Positions 17,280 to 23,726 of a stretch of DNA of 34,009 bases are shown here, piece after piece (the stretch's first letter is position 1; every line of letters starts with the position of its first letter). The translations under genes and the position numbers were made by a program. The notes below the pieces were generated by a model that saw only the letters and a list, made by a program, of their open reading frames with translations, was not told the DNA's origin and did no database searches. This stretch comes from Herbaspirillum sp. ASV7 (GTDB lineage: Bacteria; Pseudomonadota; Gammaproteobacteria; Burkholderiales; Burkholderiaceae_D). The stretch is taken from assembly GCF_016429215.1 (NCBI RefSeq), contig NZ_JAELUH010000060.1, forward strand, positions 1-34,009. Reading direction: 5' to 3'.

Positions 17280-17307
17280 GTTGTTTGATCATGCCCGATT
17301 AAACAAC
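17280..17307. promoter_or_regulatory. Near-perfect palindrome upstream of the CZB gene
   Basis: GTTGTTTGATC (17280-17290) and GATTAAACAAC (17297-17307) are inverted copies at 10 of 11 positions around ATGCCC. It ends 13 bp before the CZB start, overlapping where a promoter or leader would be, so an operator is likely. It is not an FNR box: the half-site spacing is wrong. Confidence 0.5.
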
Positions 17308-17433
17308 GCGGTCCTGGCACTCGCCAAGACCATGTCAGCGGCCTGACCGACGAACCCTGGAAAGCCCTCATCCTGACAGTGTCTGCCAGGCGCCATAGGG
17401 CGTGTTCTGTTCCGATTGCCGGGTTCCTCCTGC

Positions 17434-19068
17434 TCAGGAGGCCGCCACGCGCTGGCCCGCAAGCAGCGGCAACGCCGGCGCTGACGGGGTCTCGGCCGGC
17501 GGCGTGGCCGCAGCCGACGTACTTTCCACGGCGAAGACACTGACCAGCTCGGTGAGCCGGCCGGCCTGGCTGCGCATGGAGGCCGCCGCCGCTGCGGCCT
17601 GCTCGACCAGGGCGGCATTCTGCTGGGTCACATCGTCGAGCTGGGCGATGGCATCGTTGACCTGCTGGATGCCCTCACTCTGCTCGGCACTGGCCACGCT
17701 GATCTCGTTGACGATGGCACTGACCTGCTGCACGCTCTGCACCACCCGCGTCATGGTGCTGCCGGCCTGCTCCACCAGGGTGCTGCCGGCATCGACCTTG
17801 GCCACGGAATCATCGATGAGGGTCTTGATTTCACGGGCGGCGGCGGCCGAACGCTGGGCCAGCGAGCGCACCTCGGAGGCCACCACTGCGAAGCCACGGC
17901 CCTGCTCCCCTGCGCGGGCCGCCTCCACGGCGGCATTCAAGGCCAGAATATTGGTCTGGAAAGCGATGCCGTCGATGACGCTGATGATGTCGACGATCTT
18001 GCGCGAGGACGCATTGATGTCCGCCATGGTCTGCACCACCTGTCCCACCACCGCCCCGCCCTCGCCGGCAATGCCGGAGGCCGATGCCGCCAGGCGGCTG
18101 GCCTCATGGGCGTGATCGGTATTGGTACGCACGGTGGAGATCAGCTCTTCCATGGCCGAGGCGGTTTCCTCCAGAGCACCGGCCTGCTGCTCGGTACGCG
18201 CCGAAAGATCCTGGTTGCCCTCGGCGATTTCACCGGAGGCCGTGCCGATGGCATCGGTGCCCTGGCGCACCCGTGCAACGATGTCGCGCAGGCGGGTATT
18301 CATGTCTTGCAGCGAGGCCAGCAACTGGCCGACCTCGTCACGCGACGTGACCGTGATATGGGCCGTGAGATCCCCCGCCGCAACACGCTGCGACAGGGCC
18401 ACCGCCTGCCTGAGCGGCGCCACGATGCTGCGCGTGAGCAGCCAGGCGCACAGCACGCCGAAGGCCAATGCAGCCGCTTCCAGTCCCAGCAGGAGCAGGC
18501 GGCTTTGCGCCGCCAGGCTGACGATGTGCTCCGAGGCGTGATCGATCTCTTCCTGCTCGGCCAGCAGCAACTTGCGCATGACCGCCTGGTATTTCTTGGA
18601 TAGCGGCATGAATTCCTGGATCAGCACATTGCTGGCCGCATCCTGCTCACCAGTGGACTTCAGGTCCATCATCTTCAGGTAGACCGCCTTGTAGCCCTTT
18701 TGCAGTTCGGCGATCTCGCCATAGAGGGATTGCTCGGCGGGCGTATCCAGCATGGGCGCCAGTTCCTTCTGCAGGTCCGCGCTCTCCTTGACCGAGGCCA
18801 GTTCCTCGTTGAGGAAATAGTTATTCAGGGTCAGGTCGGTGCTGCGCGACATCGCCACCGTGCGCAGGATAGCCGCGCGCAGGTTGCCATACCAGGCCGA
18901 GATCAGGCGCTCCTTGCGCACCGACTGGCTGACCATGTCCTGCGTCACCTCCGCGACCACGTGCAGGCGCCAGACGCCAATACCCATGACCAGCACCGAC
19001 AATGCCAATACCAAGGCGAAACCGGCAGCCAGACGGCTGCCGATGCGCAGGTTCCCTACGACCTTCAT
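17434..19068 (-). CDS. Methyl-accepting chemotaxis protein
   Basis: This 544-residue chemoreceptor has an N-terminal membrane helix (about 10-32), a periplasmic four-helix-bundle-type sensor (about 35-190), a second membrane helix (about 190-212), a HAMP domain ([22 protein letters not shown]) and a cytoplasmic signalling domain. The conserved hairpin tip is [20 protein letters not shown] followed by [19 protein letters not shown]. There is no CheR-docking pentapeptide at the C-terminus (ends GQRVAAS). ATG 19068 ([10 protein letters not shown]) has GGGGGAA upstream; the 83 in-frame codons before it run through the upstream terminator and are not credible. The CZB gene follows, with a binding-protein gene on each side, suggesting ligand-protein mediated taxis (inference). 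Confidence 0.88.
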   Translation of the reverse strand: MKVVGNLRIGSRLAAGFALVLALSVLVMGIGVWRLHVVAEVTQDMVSQSVRKERLISAWYGNLRAAILRTVAMSRSTDLTLNNYFLNEELASVKESADLQKELAPMLDTPAEQSLYGEIAELQKGYKAVYLKMMDLKSTGEQDAASNVLIQEFMPLSKKYQAVMRKLLLAEQEEIDHASEHIVSLAAQSRLLLLGLEAAALAFGVLCAWLLTRSIVAPLRQAVALSQRVAAGDLTAHITVTSRDEVGQLLASLQDMNTRLRDIVARVRQGTDAIGTASGEIAEGNQDLSARTEQQAGALEETASAMEELISTVRTNTDHAHEASRLAASASGIAGEGGAVVGQVVQTMADINASSRKIVDIISVIDGIAFQTNILALNAAVEAARAGEQGRGFAVVASEVRSLAQRSAAAAREIKTLIDDSVAKVDAGSTLVEQAGSTMTRVVQSVQQVSAIVNEISVASAEQSEGIQQVNDAIAQLDDVTQQNAALVEQAAAAAASMRSQAGRLTELVSVFAVESTSAAATPPAETPSAPALPLLAGQRVAAS

Positions 19069-19171
19069 GATGAATTCCCCCGTGACGATGCATGCACGGC
19101 GACCACCCCCGAGGCAGCCGCTCACCGTCATTTCCAGCAAGAAACGTACCCGCGACACCCGTATCGGAAGG

Positions 19172-19211
19172 AAAAGAAAAAAGGGCCACATCGCCGGCGG
19201 CGATGTGGCCC
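19172..19211 (-). terminator. Intrinsic terminator of binding-protein paralog 2
   Basis: The 13-bp arms GGGCCACATCGCC (19183-19195) and GGCGATGTGGCCC (19199-19211) are perfectly complementary around a 3-nt loop. On the minus strand they are followed by TTTTTTCTTTTCC (19182 down to 19170). This is a textbook rho-independent terminator for the gene ending at 19253. Confidence 0.92.
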
Positions 19212-19252
19212 CTTGGCTTACTGCCTGCAGGGACTGGCGGGCCAGGCCTGGC

Positions 19253-20050
19253 TTACTGGTAGGTCGTGGCGATCTTCTCCGGCAGCGGCACGTTGAGCCA
19301 TTTCTTGACGATGCCATTGAGTTCGCCGCTCTTCTTGGACGCAGTCAGGGCATCATTGACCTTGGCCATCAGGGCGGGCTCGCCCTTGTTCATGCCGACG
19401 TAGCAGGTCGAGACGTTGATGATGTACTTCAGCAGCGGCTTGTTGCTGGGCGTCTTCTCGGCCAGCGCATAGGCCACGAAGTCGCCGGTGCCGACGATCT
19501 GCACCTGGCCCGAGACATAGGCCGAGATCAGACCGTTGTTATCCTCGTAGCGCTTGATGGTGGTGCTCTTGGGTACGCTGTCGGTGAGCATCAGATCCTC
19601 AAAGGTGCTGCGCGCCACGCCCACGGTCTGGTTGGCCAGGTCGGCCGGACCCGCGACCTTGATGGCGGCCACGCCGAAGACGCTGTTGTTGTAGGGCGCA
19701 TAACCTTGCGAGAAATCCATCACCTTCTCGCGCTCGGCGTTCTTGCCCAGGGTGGAGATGATCAGGTCGATCTTGTGCGTCTGCAGGAAGGCCATGCGGC
19801 TGGAAATGGGCACCGGCACCAGCTCGGCCTTGACCCCCAGGCCCTTGCCTACCAGCTTGGCGACGTCGATGTCGAGACCCTGCAGTTGCAGATCGGAATT
19901 GACCGAGCCATAAGGCGCGAAATCCTGCGGCACGCCGATCCTGACCACGCCAGCTTTCTGGATATCGGCCAGCGTATCGGCCATGGCCTGGCTTGCGCAC
20001 ACGGCCAACAGGCCCAGGGATGCCGCCACTGCTGTCTTGACCAACTTCAT
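19253..20050 (-). CDS. Polar amino-acid ABC transporter substrate-binding protein (SBP_bac_3), paralog 2
   Basis: This 265-residue periplasmic protein has a signal peptide ending near AMA/DTLADI. It shares most residues, by eye, with the gene at 16045-16851, including [30 protein letters not shown] and [19 protein letters not shown] lies 5 nt before ATG 20050. It too lacks adjacent permease or ATPase genes. It has a strong terminator and a sigma-54 promoter about 120 nt upstream. The two copies probably arose by duplication with inversion around the chemoreceptor genes. Confidence 0.88.
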   Translation of the reverse strand: MKLVKTAVAASLGLLAVCASQAMADTLADIQKAGVVRIGVPQDFAPYGSVNSDLQLQGLDIDVAKLVGKGLGVKAELVPVPISSRMAFLQTHKIDLIISTLGKNAEREKVMDFSQGYAPYNNSVFGVAAIKVAGPADLANQTVGVARSTFEDLMLTDSVPKSTTIKRYEDNNGLISAYVSGQVQIVGTGDFVAYALAEKTPSNKPLLKYIINVSTCYVGMNKGEPALMAKVNDALTASKKSGELNGIVKKWLNVPLPEKIATTYQ

Positions 20051-20183
20051 GTTTGTTCCTCGTCGTCTGGTAATGTTGGAATGGGCAATCCGTGGTGAAA
20101 CTAACTAATTCTCCTTGTCGTCGGGCAGGCCAGAACAACAAGGAAACTGCCACGAAGCACGCCGGTTGCGACCGGACGGCAAC

Positions 20184-20200
20184 TGCAAGGAGCATGCCAG
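20184..20200 (-). promoter_or_regulatory. Sigma-54 promoter of binding-protein paralog 2
   Basis: Read on the minus strand: CTGGCATG, CTCC, TTGCA, matching the -24/-12 consensus with the correct spacing. The start site would be near 20172. A weaker candidate (TGGCAG, five bases, TTGT) lies nearer the gene at about 20138-20152. Confidence 0.7.
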
Positions 20201-20267
20201 CACGGCTCACCGCAATGGAGCAGGAGAAGGACGTGGCCGCAGCACGCTCGCGCTCAGGATATGGGTG

Positions 20268-20301
20268 TGAGCGATTGTCAGGCCCCGGGGACAAGCGCTC
20301 A
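20268..20301. promoter_or_regulatory. Large dyad (TGAGCG-A-TTGTC ... GACAA-G-CGCTCA), candidate activator site or RNA hairpin
   Basis: TGAGCG (20268-20273) pairs with CGCTCA (20296-20301), and TTGTC (20275-20279) pairs with GACAA (20290-20294), with one A/G mismatch and a 10-nt centre. It is centred about 113 bp upstream of the predicted sigma-54 start of paralog 2, a usual place for an enhancer-binding protein. It could also be a hairpin belonging to the adjoining structured element. Confidence 0.5.
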
Positions 20302-20305
20302 TGGA

Positions 20306-20400
20306 TTTAGTTTTCCTGCCGACCGCCATCAAGCCTTAGACCTCTCTGTCGAGGGATGCAGCGGGTCCAGGCCGCCCGGCGGACTGGCAGGAAAATTAGA
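20306..20400 (+). ncRNA. Candidate structured RNA or palindromic element of unknown type
   Basis: TTTAG plus TTTTCCTGCC (20306-20320) pairs with GGCAGGAAAA plus TTAGA (20386-20400), giving 15 bp as RNA with two G-U pairs. After an internal loop (GA opposite ACT), CCGCC (20323-20327) pairs with GGCGG (20378-20382). The 50-nt interior has two possible hairpins, CCTC/GAGG (from 20341) and CGGG/CCCG (from 20362). A weak GGGAA-GCA-TTCCC stem followed by GTTTT lies at 20407-20424. It matches no riboswitch I recognise. A miniature mobile element is the main alternative. Strand is uncertain. Confidence 0.4.
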
Positions 20401-20581
20401 TTATTGGGAAGCATTCCCGTTTTGACCGGCGACTTAGGCCCGCCGCATGGGGGTGGTAACGATACGGCGACGCCTGAAGTGTCAGGAAATCCGACGTTGC
20501 GATCACGCCAAAATAAGAAAACTCTTTCCCATGAAGTAAGAGATCAACGGGAAAATACGTAAAATCGGAAAATAAACTCTA

Positions 20582-20601
20582 AACTTTTACAGATAAAAGT
20601 T
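20582..20601 (+). promoter_or_regulatory. Palindromic operator candidate AACTTTTA-caga-TAAAAGTT
   Basis: These are perfect 8-bp arms (20582-20589, 20594-20601), immediately followed by TTATATTG, a -10-like sequence. The site is 61 bp before the start of the small ribbon-helix-helix-like gene, a typical place for an autorepressor site. Confidence 0.5.
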
Positions 20602-20662
20602 ATATTGCCGCATTCCCCGAGAATCCATTTGACCATTCAGACCAATCATTAGGGAGATACCC

Positions 20663-20884
20663 ATGCCAAGGCGCGCCAAGCAAGTTGCAGAACCCGTCGT
20701 CGTCGTTCCGCCTCGTTTCATCACCGAACCCGATGGCTTCATCAATGTGCCGGTCAGCAAGAAGACCCGCGAGGAGATCCATCACCTCAAGAAGAGCATG
20801 AAAGTCACCAGCCAGGCCGAAGTGATCGAAAAGGCCGTGGCCATCGTGCGCGCCATCGACATCGCCGCCAGGGGCGAGAGCTAG
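20663..20884 (+). CDS. Small ribbon-helix-helix-like protein
   Basis: This 73-residue protein has a disordered N-terminus (PRRAKQVAEPVVVVPP) followed by FINVPVSKKTREEIHHLKKSM and a second helix beginning TSQAEVIEKAVAIV. A short strand then two helices of these lengths is the MetJ/Arc ribbon-helix-helix pattern, whose dimers bind palindromic DNA. AGGGAG lies 6 nt before ATG 20663. The perfect palindrome upstream would suit autoregulation (inference). No toxin gene follows, so a toxin-antitoxin pair is not supported. Confidence 0.6.
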   Translation: MPRRAKQVAEPVVVVPPRFITEPDGFINVPVSKKTREEIHHLKKSMKVTSQAEVIEKAVAIVRAIDIAARGES

Positions 20885-20892
20885 GCCAATGC

Positions 20893-20916
20893 GGCCGCAG
20901 CCTCCCGGCTGCGGCC
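20893..20916 (+). terminator. Hairpin after the small RHH-like gene
   Basis: GGCCGCAGCC (20893-20902) pairs perfectly with GGCTGCGGCC (20907-20916) around TCCC. It begins 9 bp after the stop codon. There is no U-tract, so termination may be partial or rho-assisted. Confidence 0.6.
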
Positions 20917-21092
20917 ATCCCCGTCATACCGGCCGCCGCCCCGGCGGACCTCGCCCTCCCGGCCAATTCCCTGCCTATCATCGGCAACGGGTTGCCAGCC
21001 ACTTCCGACCTCCCGCATAGCTGAACTCATCCACATCATTCTTTTCATCTGGCCGGACATCTCGGTCATCTGCGCCGATTGCCCGAATGCTG

Positions 21093-21199
21093 CATAATTG
21101 AGGCCATGTCGGGCCGTCAGGGGAAGGCCTGAATCGGTTCCTCCCCCGATGGCGGAACCTGGCGCGCGACCTGTGACTTTCCGGTCGCGTTGTTTTTTT
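21093..21199 (+). ncRNA. Candidate small RNA with an anti-Shine-Dalgarno loop
   Basis: CATAAT (21093-21098), preceded by TGCTG, resembles an extended -10, although no clear -35 is seen. Downstream are AGGCC/GGCCT (21101-21105, 21126-21130), then ATCGG/CCGAT (21133-21137, 21146-21150) with loop TTCCTCCC, complementary to ribosome-binding sites. GGTTCC/GGAACC (21136-21141, 21154-21159) offers an alternative fold. A strong intrinsic terminator ends it. There is no gene between 20884 and here to explain that terminator. Length would be about 95 nt. Confidence 0.42.
21165..21199 (+). terminator. Intrinsic terminator
   Basis: CGCGACC (21165-21171) pairs with GGTCGCG (21183-21189), followed by TTGTTTTTTTA. 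It is a clear plus-strand rho-independent terminator 280 bp beyond the nearest upstream gene. Confidence 0.8.
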
Positions 21200-21223
21200 A
21201 TGAATCTTTTCAGTCGGCACGTG

Positions 21224-21250
21224 TCAAGAACGGGTCATCTTGCCCGATTA
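21224..21250 (+). promoter_or_regulatory. Sigma-28 (FliA) type promoter for cheY
   Basis: TCAAG (21224-21228) and CCCGATTA (21243-21250) lie 19 bp apart, start to start, as in flagellar class III promoters (TCAAG or TAAAG, then GCCGATAA). The -10 matches 6 of 8 positions. It is 67 bp before the CheY start. Confidence 0.55.
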
Positions 21251-21316
21251 AAGTGCATGGCATTGCCCCATCAATAACTGTCCCAGGGGGGACAGAGCAT
21301 TAACGCAAGGTAAAAC

Positions 21317-21718
21317 ATGGCAGCGACAGAACAGCATTTCCTGGTAGTGGACGATTTCTCGACGATGCGCCGCATCGTCAGCGGCTTGCTCAAGGAGCTG
21401 GAGTACACCAAGATGGTGGAAGCCGACGATGGCTCCACTGCACTGAAAATCCTGGAATCGGGCGCCTCCGGCATCACCTTCGTCTTGACCGACTGGAACA
21501 TGCCTGTCATGGATGGGCTGACCCTGCTCAAGAAGATCCGGGCAAATCCCGCCCTGTCGCATCTGCCGGTGTTGATGATCACGGCCGAGGCCAAGAAAGA
21601 AAATATCGTCATGGCCGCCCAGGAAGGCGCGGATGGCTATATCGTCAAACCCTTCAATGCCGCCACGCTCAAGGAAAAGATCGAGAAGATCCTGGCCCGG
21701 CGTGCCAACATGCAATAA
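21317..21718 (+). CDS. cheY: CheY-type chemotaxis response regulator
   Basis: This 133-residue single receiver domain has the acidic pair D12/D13 in LVVDDFS, the phospho-acceptor Asp in [11 protein letters not shown] (about 58), the Thr in MITAEA and the Lys in VKPF. These are all the canonical residues, plus the WNMPVMDGL signature of flagellar-motor CheY. CAAGG precedes ATG 21317. A sigma-28 type promoter lies upstream. A small orphan gene follows 19 bp later instead of cheZ. Confidence 0.9.
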   Translation: MAATEQHFLVVDDFSTMRRIVSGLLKELEYTKMVEADDGSTALKILESGASGITFVLTDWNMPVMDGLTLLKKIRANPALSHLPVLMITAEAKKENIVMAAQEGADGYIVKPFNAATLKEKIEKILARRANMQ

Positions 21719-21737
21719 CCCCCCACAAGCCGACACC

Positions 21738-21968
21738 ATGGATATCCCTTCCAACGACAACCAGCAAGAGCCCGAGGTCGGTGCTGTCATCAAGCAGGCC
21801 TCCATGACGACGCGCATCCACCAGACCGTCTACACGCTGGAGAGCCGAGTGATCCAGCAGGCGACCGGCCTGGTGCGTTCGGAATATCGCGTCTTGCTGG
21901 AGCGCGACGTCATCAAGGACTGGACAGAAGGCGACGTGGCCCAGTACTTCGGGCTGGATATCTACTGA
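21738..21968 (+). CDS. Small hypothetical protein downstream of cheY
   Basis: This 76-residue protein begins MDIPSNDNQQ and ends AQYFGLDIY. It is acidic at the N-terminus, then mainly helical (QTVYTLESRVIQQATGLVRSEYRVL). I do not recognise a family. It is not CheZ, which is much longer. ATG 21738 is chosen because upstream codons in this frame lie inside cheY; the ribosome site is weak, fitting coupling to cheY. A role in chemotaxis is suggested only by position. Confidence 0.55.
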   Translation: MDIPSNDNQQEPEVGAVIKQASMTTRIHQTVYTLESRVIQQATGLVRSEYRVLLERDVIKDWTEGDVAQYFGLDIY

Positions 21969-22027
21969 TCGCGTCCGCGCCGGCCGCGCGCAAGAGGACC
22001 ATCACCGTCCCCTGGACCGGCTGCCCA

Positions 22028-22046
22028 AGCCCGCTTGCAGCGGGCT
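22028..22046 (+). terminator. Hairpin after the cheY transcript
   Basis: AGCCCGCT (22028-22035) pairs perfectly with AGCGGGCT (22039-22046) around TGC. A pyrimidine-rich stretch (22067-22095) follows, but not a pure T-run. Confidence 0.55.
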
Positions 22047-22157
22047 GCCCTGCTTGCGGGGCCAATCCTCCCCCCTTCTTTTCCTCTCCTCCCCTCGCCA
22101 CGCCGGCCTGGTTGCTGCCGCCCGGACGCTGCCCCGGCCATCGCTGATGCCATGGTG

Positions 22158-22234
22158 TGATAGCTATCAAAATAATTACCAATATTGAAACTTAAGTGAG
22201 ATTTTCTGTGAATCCTGCTTACGTAAAAAGCAGG
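22158..22234 (+). promoter_or_regulatory. AT-rich control region of the frameshifted response regulator
   Basis: The 342-bp gap from 21969 to 22310 has no gene. It contains a perfect 12-bp palindrome TGATAGCTATCA (22158-22169), then an AT-rich stretch, then a hairpin CCTGCTT/AAGCAGG (22214-22220, 22228-22234). These could be operator and leader structure for the response regulator starting at 22311. No clean -35/-10 pair was found. Confidence 0.4.
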
Positions 22235-22310
22235 TATAACGTAACCAACAATCATATCGAGCCGTCCATGGCGTGGCTGTTGGTGTTTCATTTTGGGGAT
22301 GTGAGTCGAC

Positions 22311-23023
22311 GTGGGAGTATTAATCGTAGAGCATCCGTTCGGGGGATCAGACAGTGTCTACAAGGCGCTTCATGCAAGCGGCCTGCCGGTCAGGTCCATT
22401 CCGACGATGGCGCAACTGGGAGCTGAGATTCAAAAAAAAAGCCGACCGTCCTCATCCTAGAGGAAGACCGGCAGATCGGGAATTTCCGGCCACTGATTGC
22501 GGATCTGCGTCAGAAATTCCCCATGCTGGGCATCGTGGTGATTGCCGAGAATGCCGGCAGCGTGGCGCATGAGATGGTCTTGCACGATGGAGCCGACTAT
22601 TTTCTGCACAAGCCGATCAAGGATTCGGTGGTCCTGGCCACGGTGTGTTCCTTCCTGCGCCGGCTGCACATCCTGCATGCACCGGCGGCCAACACCATCG
22701 AGGCCTGGGCGCTGTATCGCCGCAACGGCACGCTCGTCAGCCCCAGCAATGAGCGTATCGCCCTGAGCGACAAGGAATGCGCGGTGCTGACGACCTTGTT
22801 CCTCAGTCCGTATTTCCCGGTCAGTGCCGAACACCTGCTGCATGCCCTGAACATCACGGCCGAGCTGTTCGACCCGCATCGCATCGATACCATCATCTAT
22901 CGCATCAGGAAGAAGCTGAACCGACTCACTCAGGCAAGATTCGAAATCAGGAACATCTACGGAAGAGGCTTCATCTGCGTAGGAACGAAGGAAGGCACGG
23001 TCTTTTATGTTTGGGATGGATAA
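22311..23023 (+). CDS. OmpR-type response regulator split by a frameshift at an A9 run
   Basis: Frame 1 opens at GTG 22311 (GGGGA about 11 nt upstream; an in-frame TGA lies just before at 22302). It reads MGVLIVEHPFGGSDSVYKAL and onward to QKK at the A-run, then hits TAG at 22458. The -1 frame continues from the same A-run with KPTVLILEEDRQIGNF, through GIVVIAENAG and YFLHKPIKD, to a winged-helix DNA-binding domain (ALSDKECAVL, IDTIIYRIRKKLN, IYGRGFICVG), stopping at 23023. Joined, the product is about 237 residues, normal for OmpR/PhoB. The downstream part alone (ATG 22523) lacks a ribosome site and half the receiver. The phospho-Asp position appears to be Glu and the acidic pocket is EH, so the receiver is atypical. 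The cause may be recoding, phase variation, mutation or a sequencing error. Confidence 0.75.
22432..22440 (+). other. Nine-adenine run at the frame junction
   Basis: The run A9, preceded by C and followed by GCC, lies exactly where the two halves of the response regulator meet. In the upstream frame the codons are CAA AAA AAA AGC, so an A-AAA-AAA slippery heptamer is present. Adding one A by polymerase slippage, or a -1 ribosomal shift, joins the frames. Confidence 0.7.
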
Positions 23024-23726
23024 CAACCAGATGACCATGGCGAGCAGCCTGCTGCTGGGTTGCGCGGCCCTGGCACTGCTGCTGGCCTTGCTGGTCCGCT
23101 CCAGGTTGCGCTGCCGGGAACTGGACCGGCAGCTGGCGCAAGCCAGGGCCGGCATCGAGGCGCTGCGTCGCCAGGCGCTTCATGATGGGCTGACCGGTCT
23201 GCCCAATCGCTTCCTGCTGGAGGACCGCATCGACCAATCCATCGCCAAGGCCCATCGTGAGCAGTGCTGCTTCGCCCTGCTGTTCATCGACCTGGATGAC
23301 TTCAAGCTGGTCAATGACAGCCACGGCCACGCCGCCGGCGACCTGCTGCTGGTCCAGATCGGCCGGCGCCTGCTGGGTAACCTGCGGCAATCCGATACGG
23401 TGGCCCGCATCGGTGGTGACGAGTTCGTGGTGCTCACCGAGATCGTGGCAGCCAACGATATCAGCGCCCTGCGCGAGAAGATCACGCACGCCCTGGCGCA
23501 ACCCTTCCAGATCGGCAGCGCCTGGTTACAGGTGACTGCCTGCGTGGGCCATGCCCGCTTTCCCGAAGATGGCCTCTGCATGACCGAGCTGCTGGCCAAG
23601 GCCGATGCGGGCATGTACCACCTCAAACGCCAGCGGCGTCCCGATGCCACCCGGGACGCGGCTGCGCCCCGAACCATGACGCCAGCGGCGCTGCCCTTGA
23701 CCTCAATGGCAGAGACAGCGCGCTAG
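23007..23726 (+). CDS. Membrane-anchored diguanylate cyclase (GGDEF)
   Basis: This protein of up to 239 residues has one N-terminal membrane helix (about 11-30, ASSLLLGCAALALLLALLV), a short coiled linker, then a GGDEF domain from about 55. The active site is ARIGGDEFVVL, with DLDDFKLVNDSHGHAAGD upstream for metal and nucleotide binding. The inhibitory I-site RxxD is present (RQSD, five residues before GGDEF). It should make c-di-GMP with product feedback. The start is 23007 or 23016; both overlap the response regulator stop at 23023, so the two are coupled. Its 3' end overlaps the convergent hydroxylase gene by 24 bp. Confidence 0.88.
   Translation: MFGMDNNQMTMASSLLLGCAALALLLALLVRSRLRCRELDRQLAQARAGIEALRRQALHDGLTGLPNRFLLEDRIDQSIAKAHREQCCFALLFIDLDDFKLVNDSHGHAAGDLLLVQIGRRLLGNLRQSDTVARIGGDEFVVLTEIVAANDISALREKITHALAQPFQIGSAWLQVTACVGHARFPEDGLCMTELLAKADAGMYHLKRQRRPDATRDAAAPRTMTPAALPLTSMAETAR

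Noticed and set aside
17283-17304. FNR-like half-sites within the CZB palindrome
   Set aside because: TTGAT and ATTAA are separated by eight bases, not four, so this is not an FNR box.
20306-20400. Known riboswitch (cobalamin, guanidine, c-di-GMP) at this element
   Set aside because: None of the conserved boxes of these classes was found; left as an unknown structured element.
20663-20884. Antitoxin of a toxin-antitoxin pair
   Set aside because: The small RHH-like gene has no adjacent toxin-sized partner; the next gene is cheY more than 400 bp away.
22196-22426. Open frame of 76 residues before the response regulator
   Set aside because: No ribosome site or family; it ends just before the A9 run and overlaps the better-supported regulator frame.
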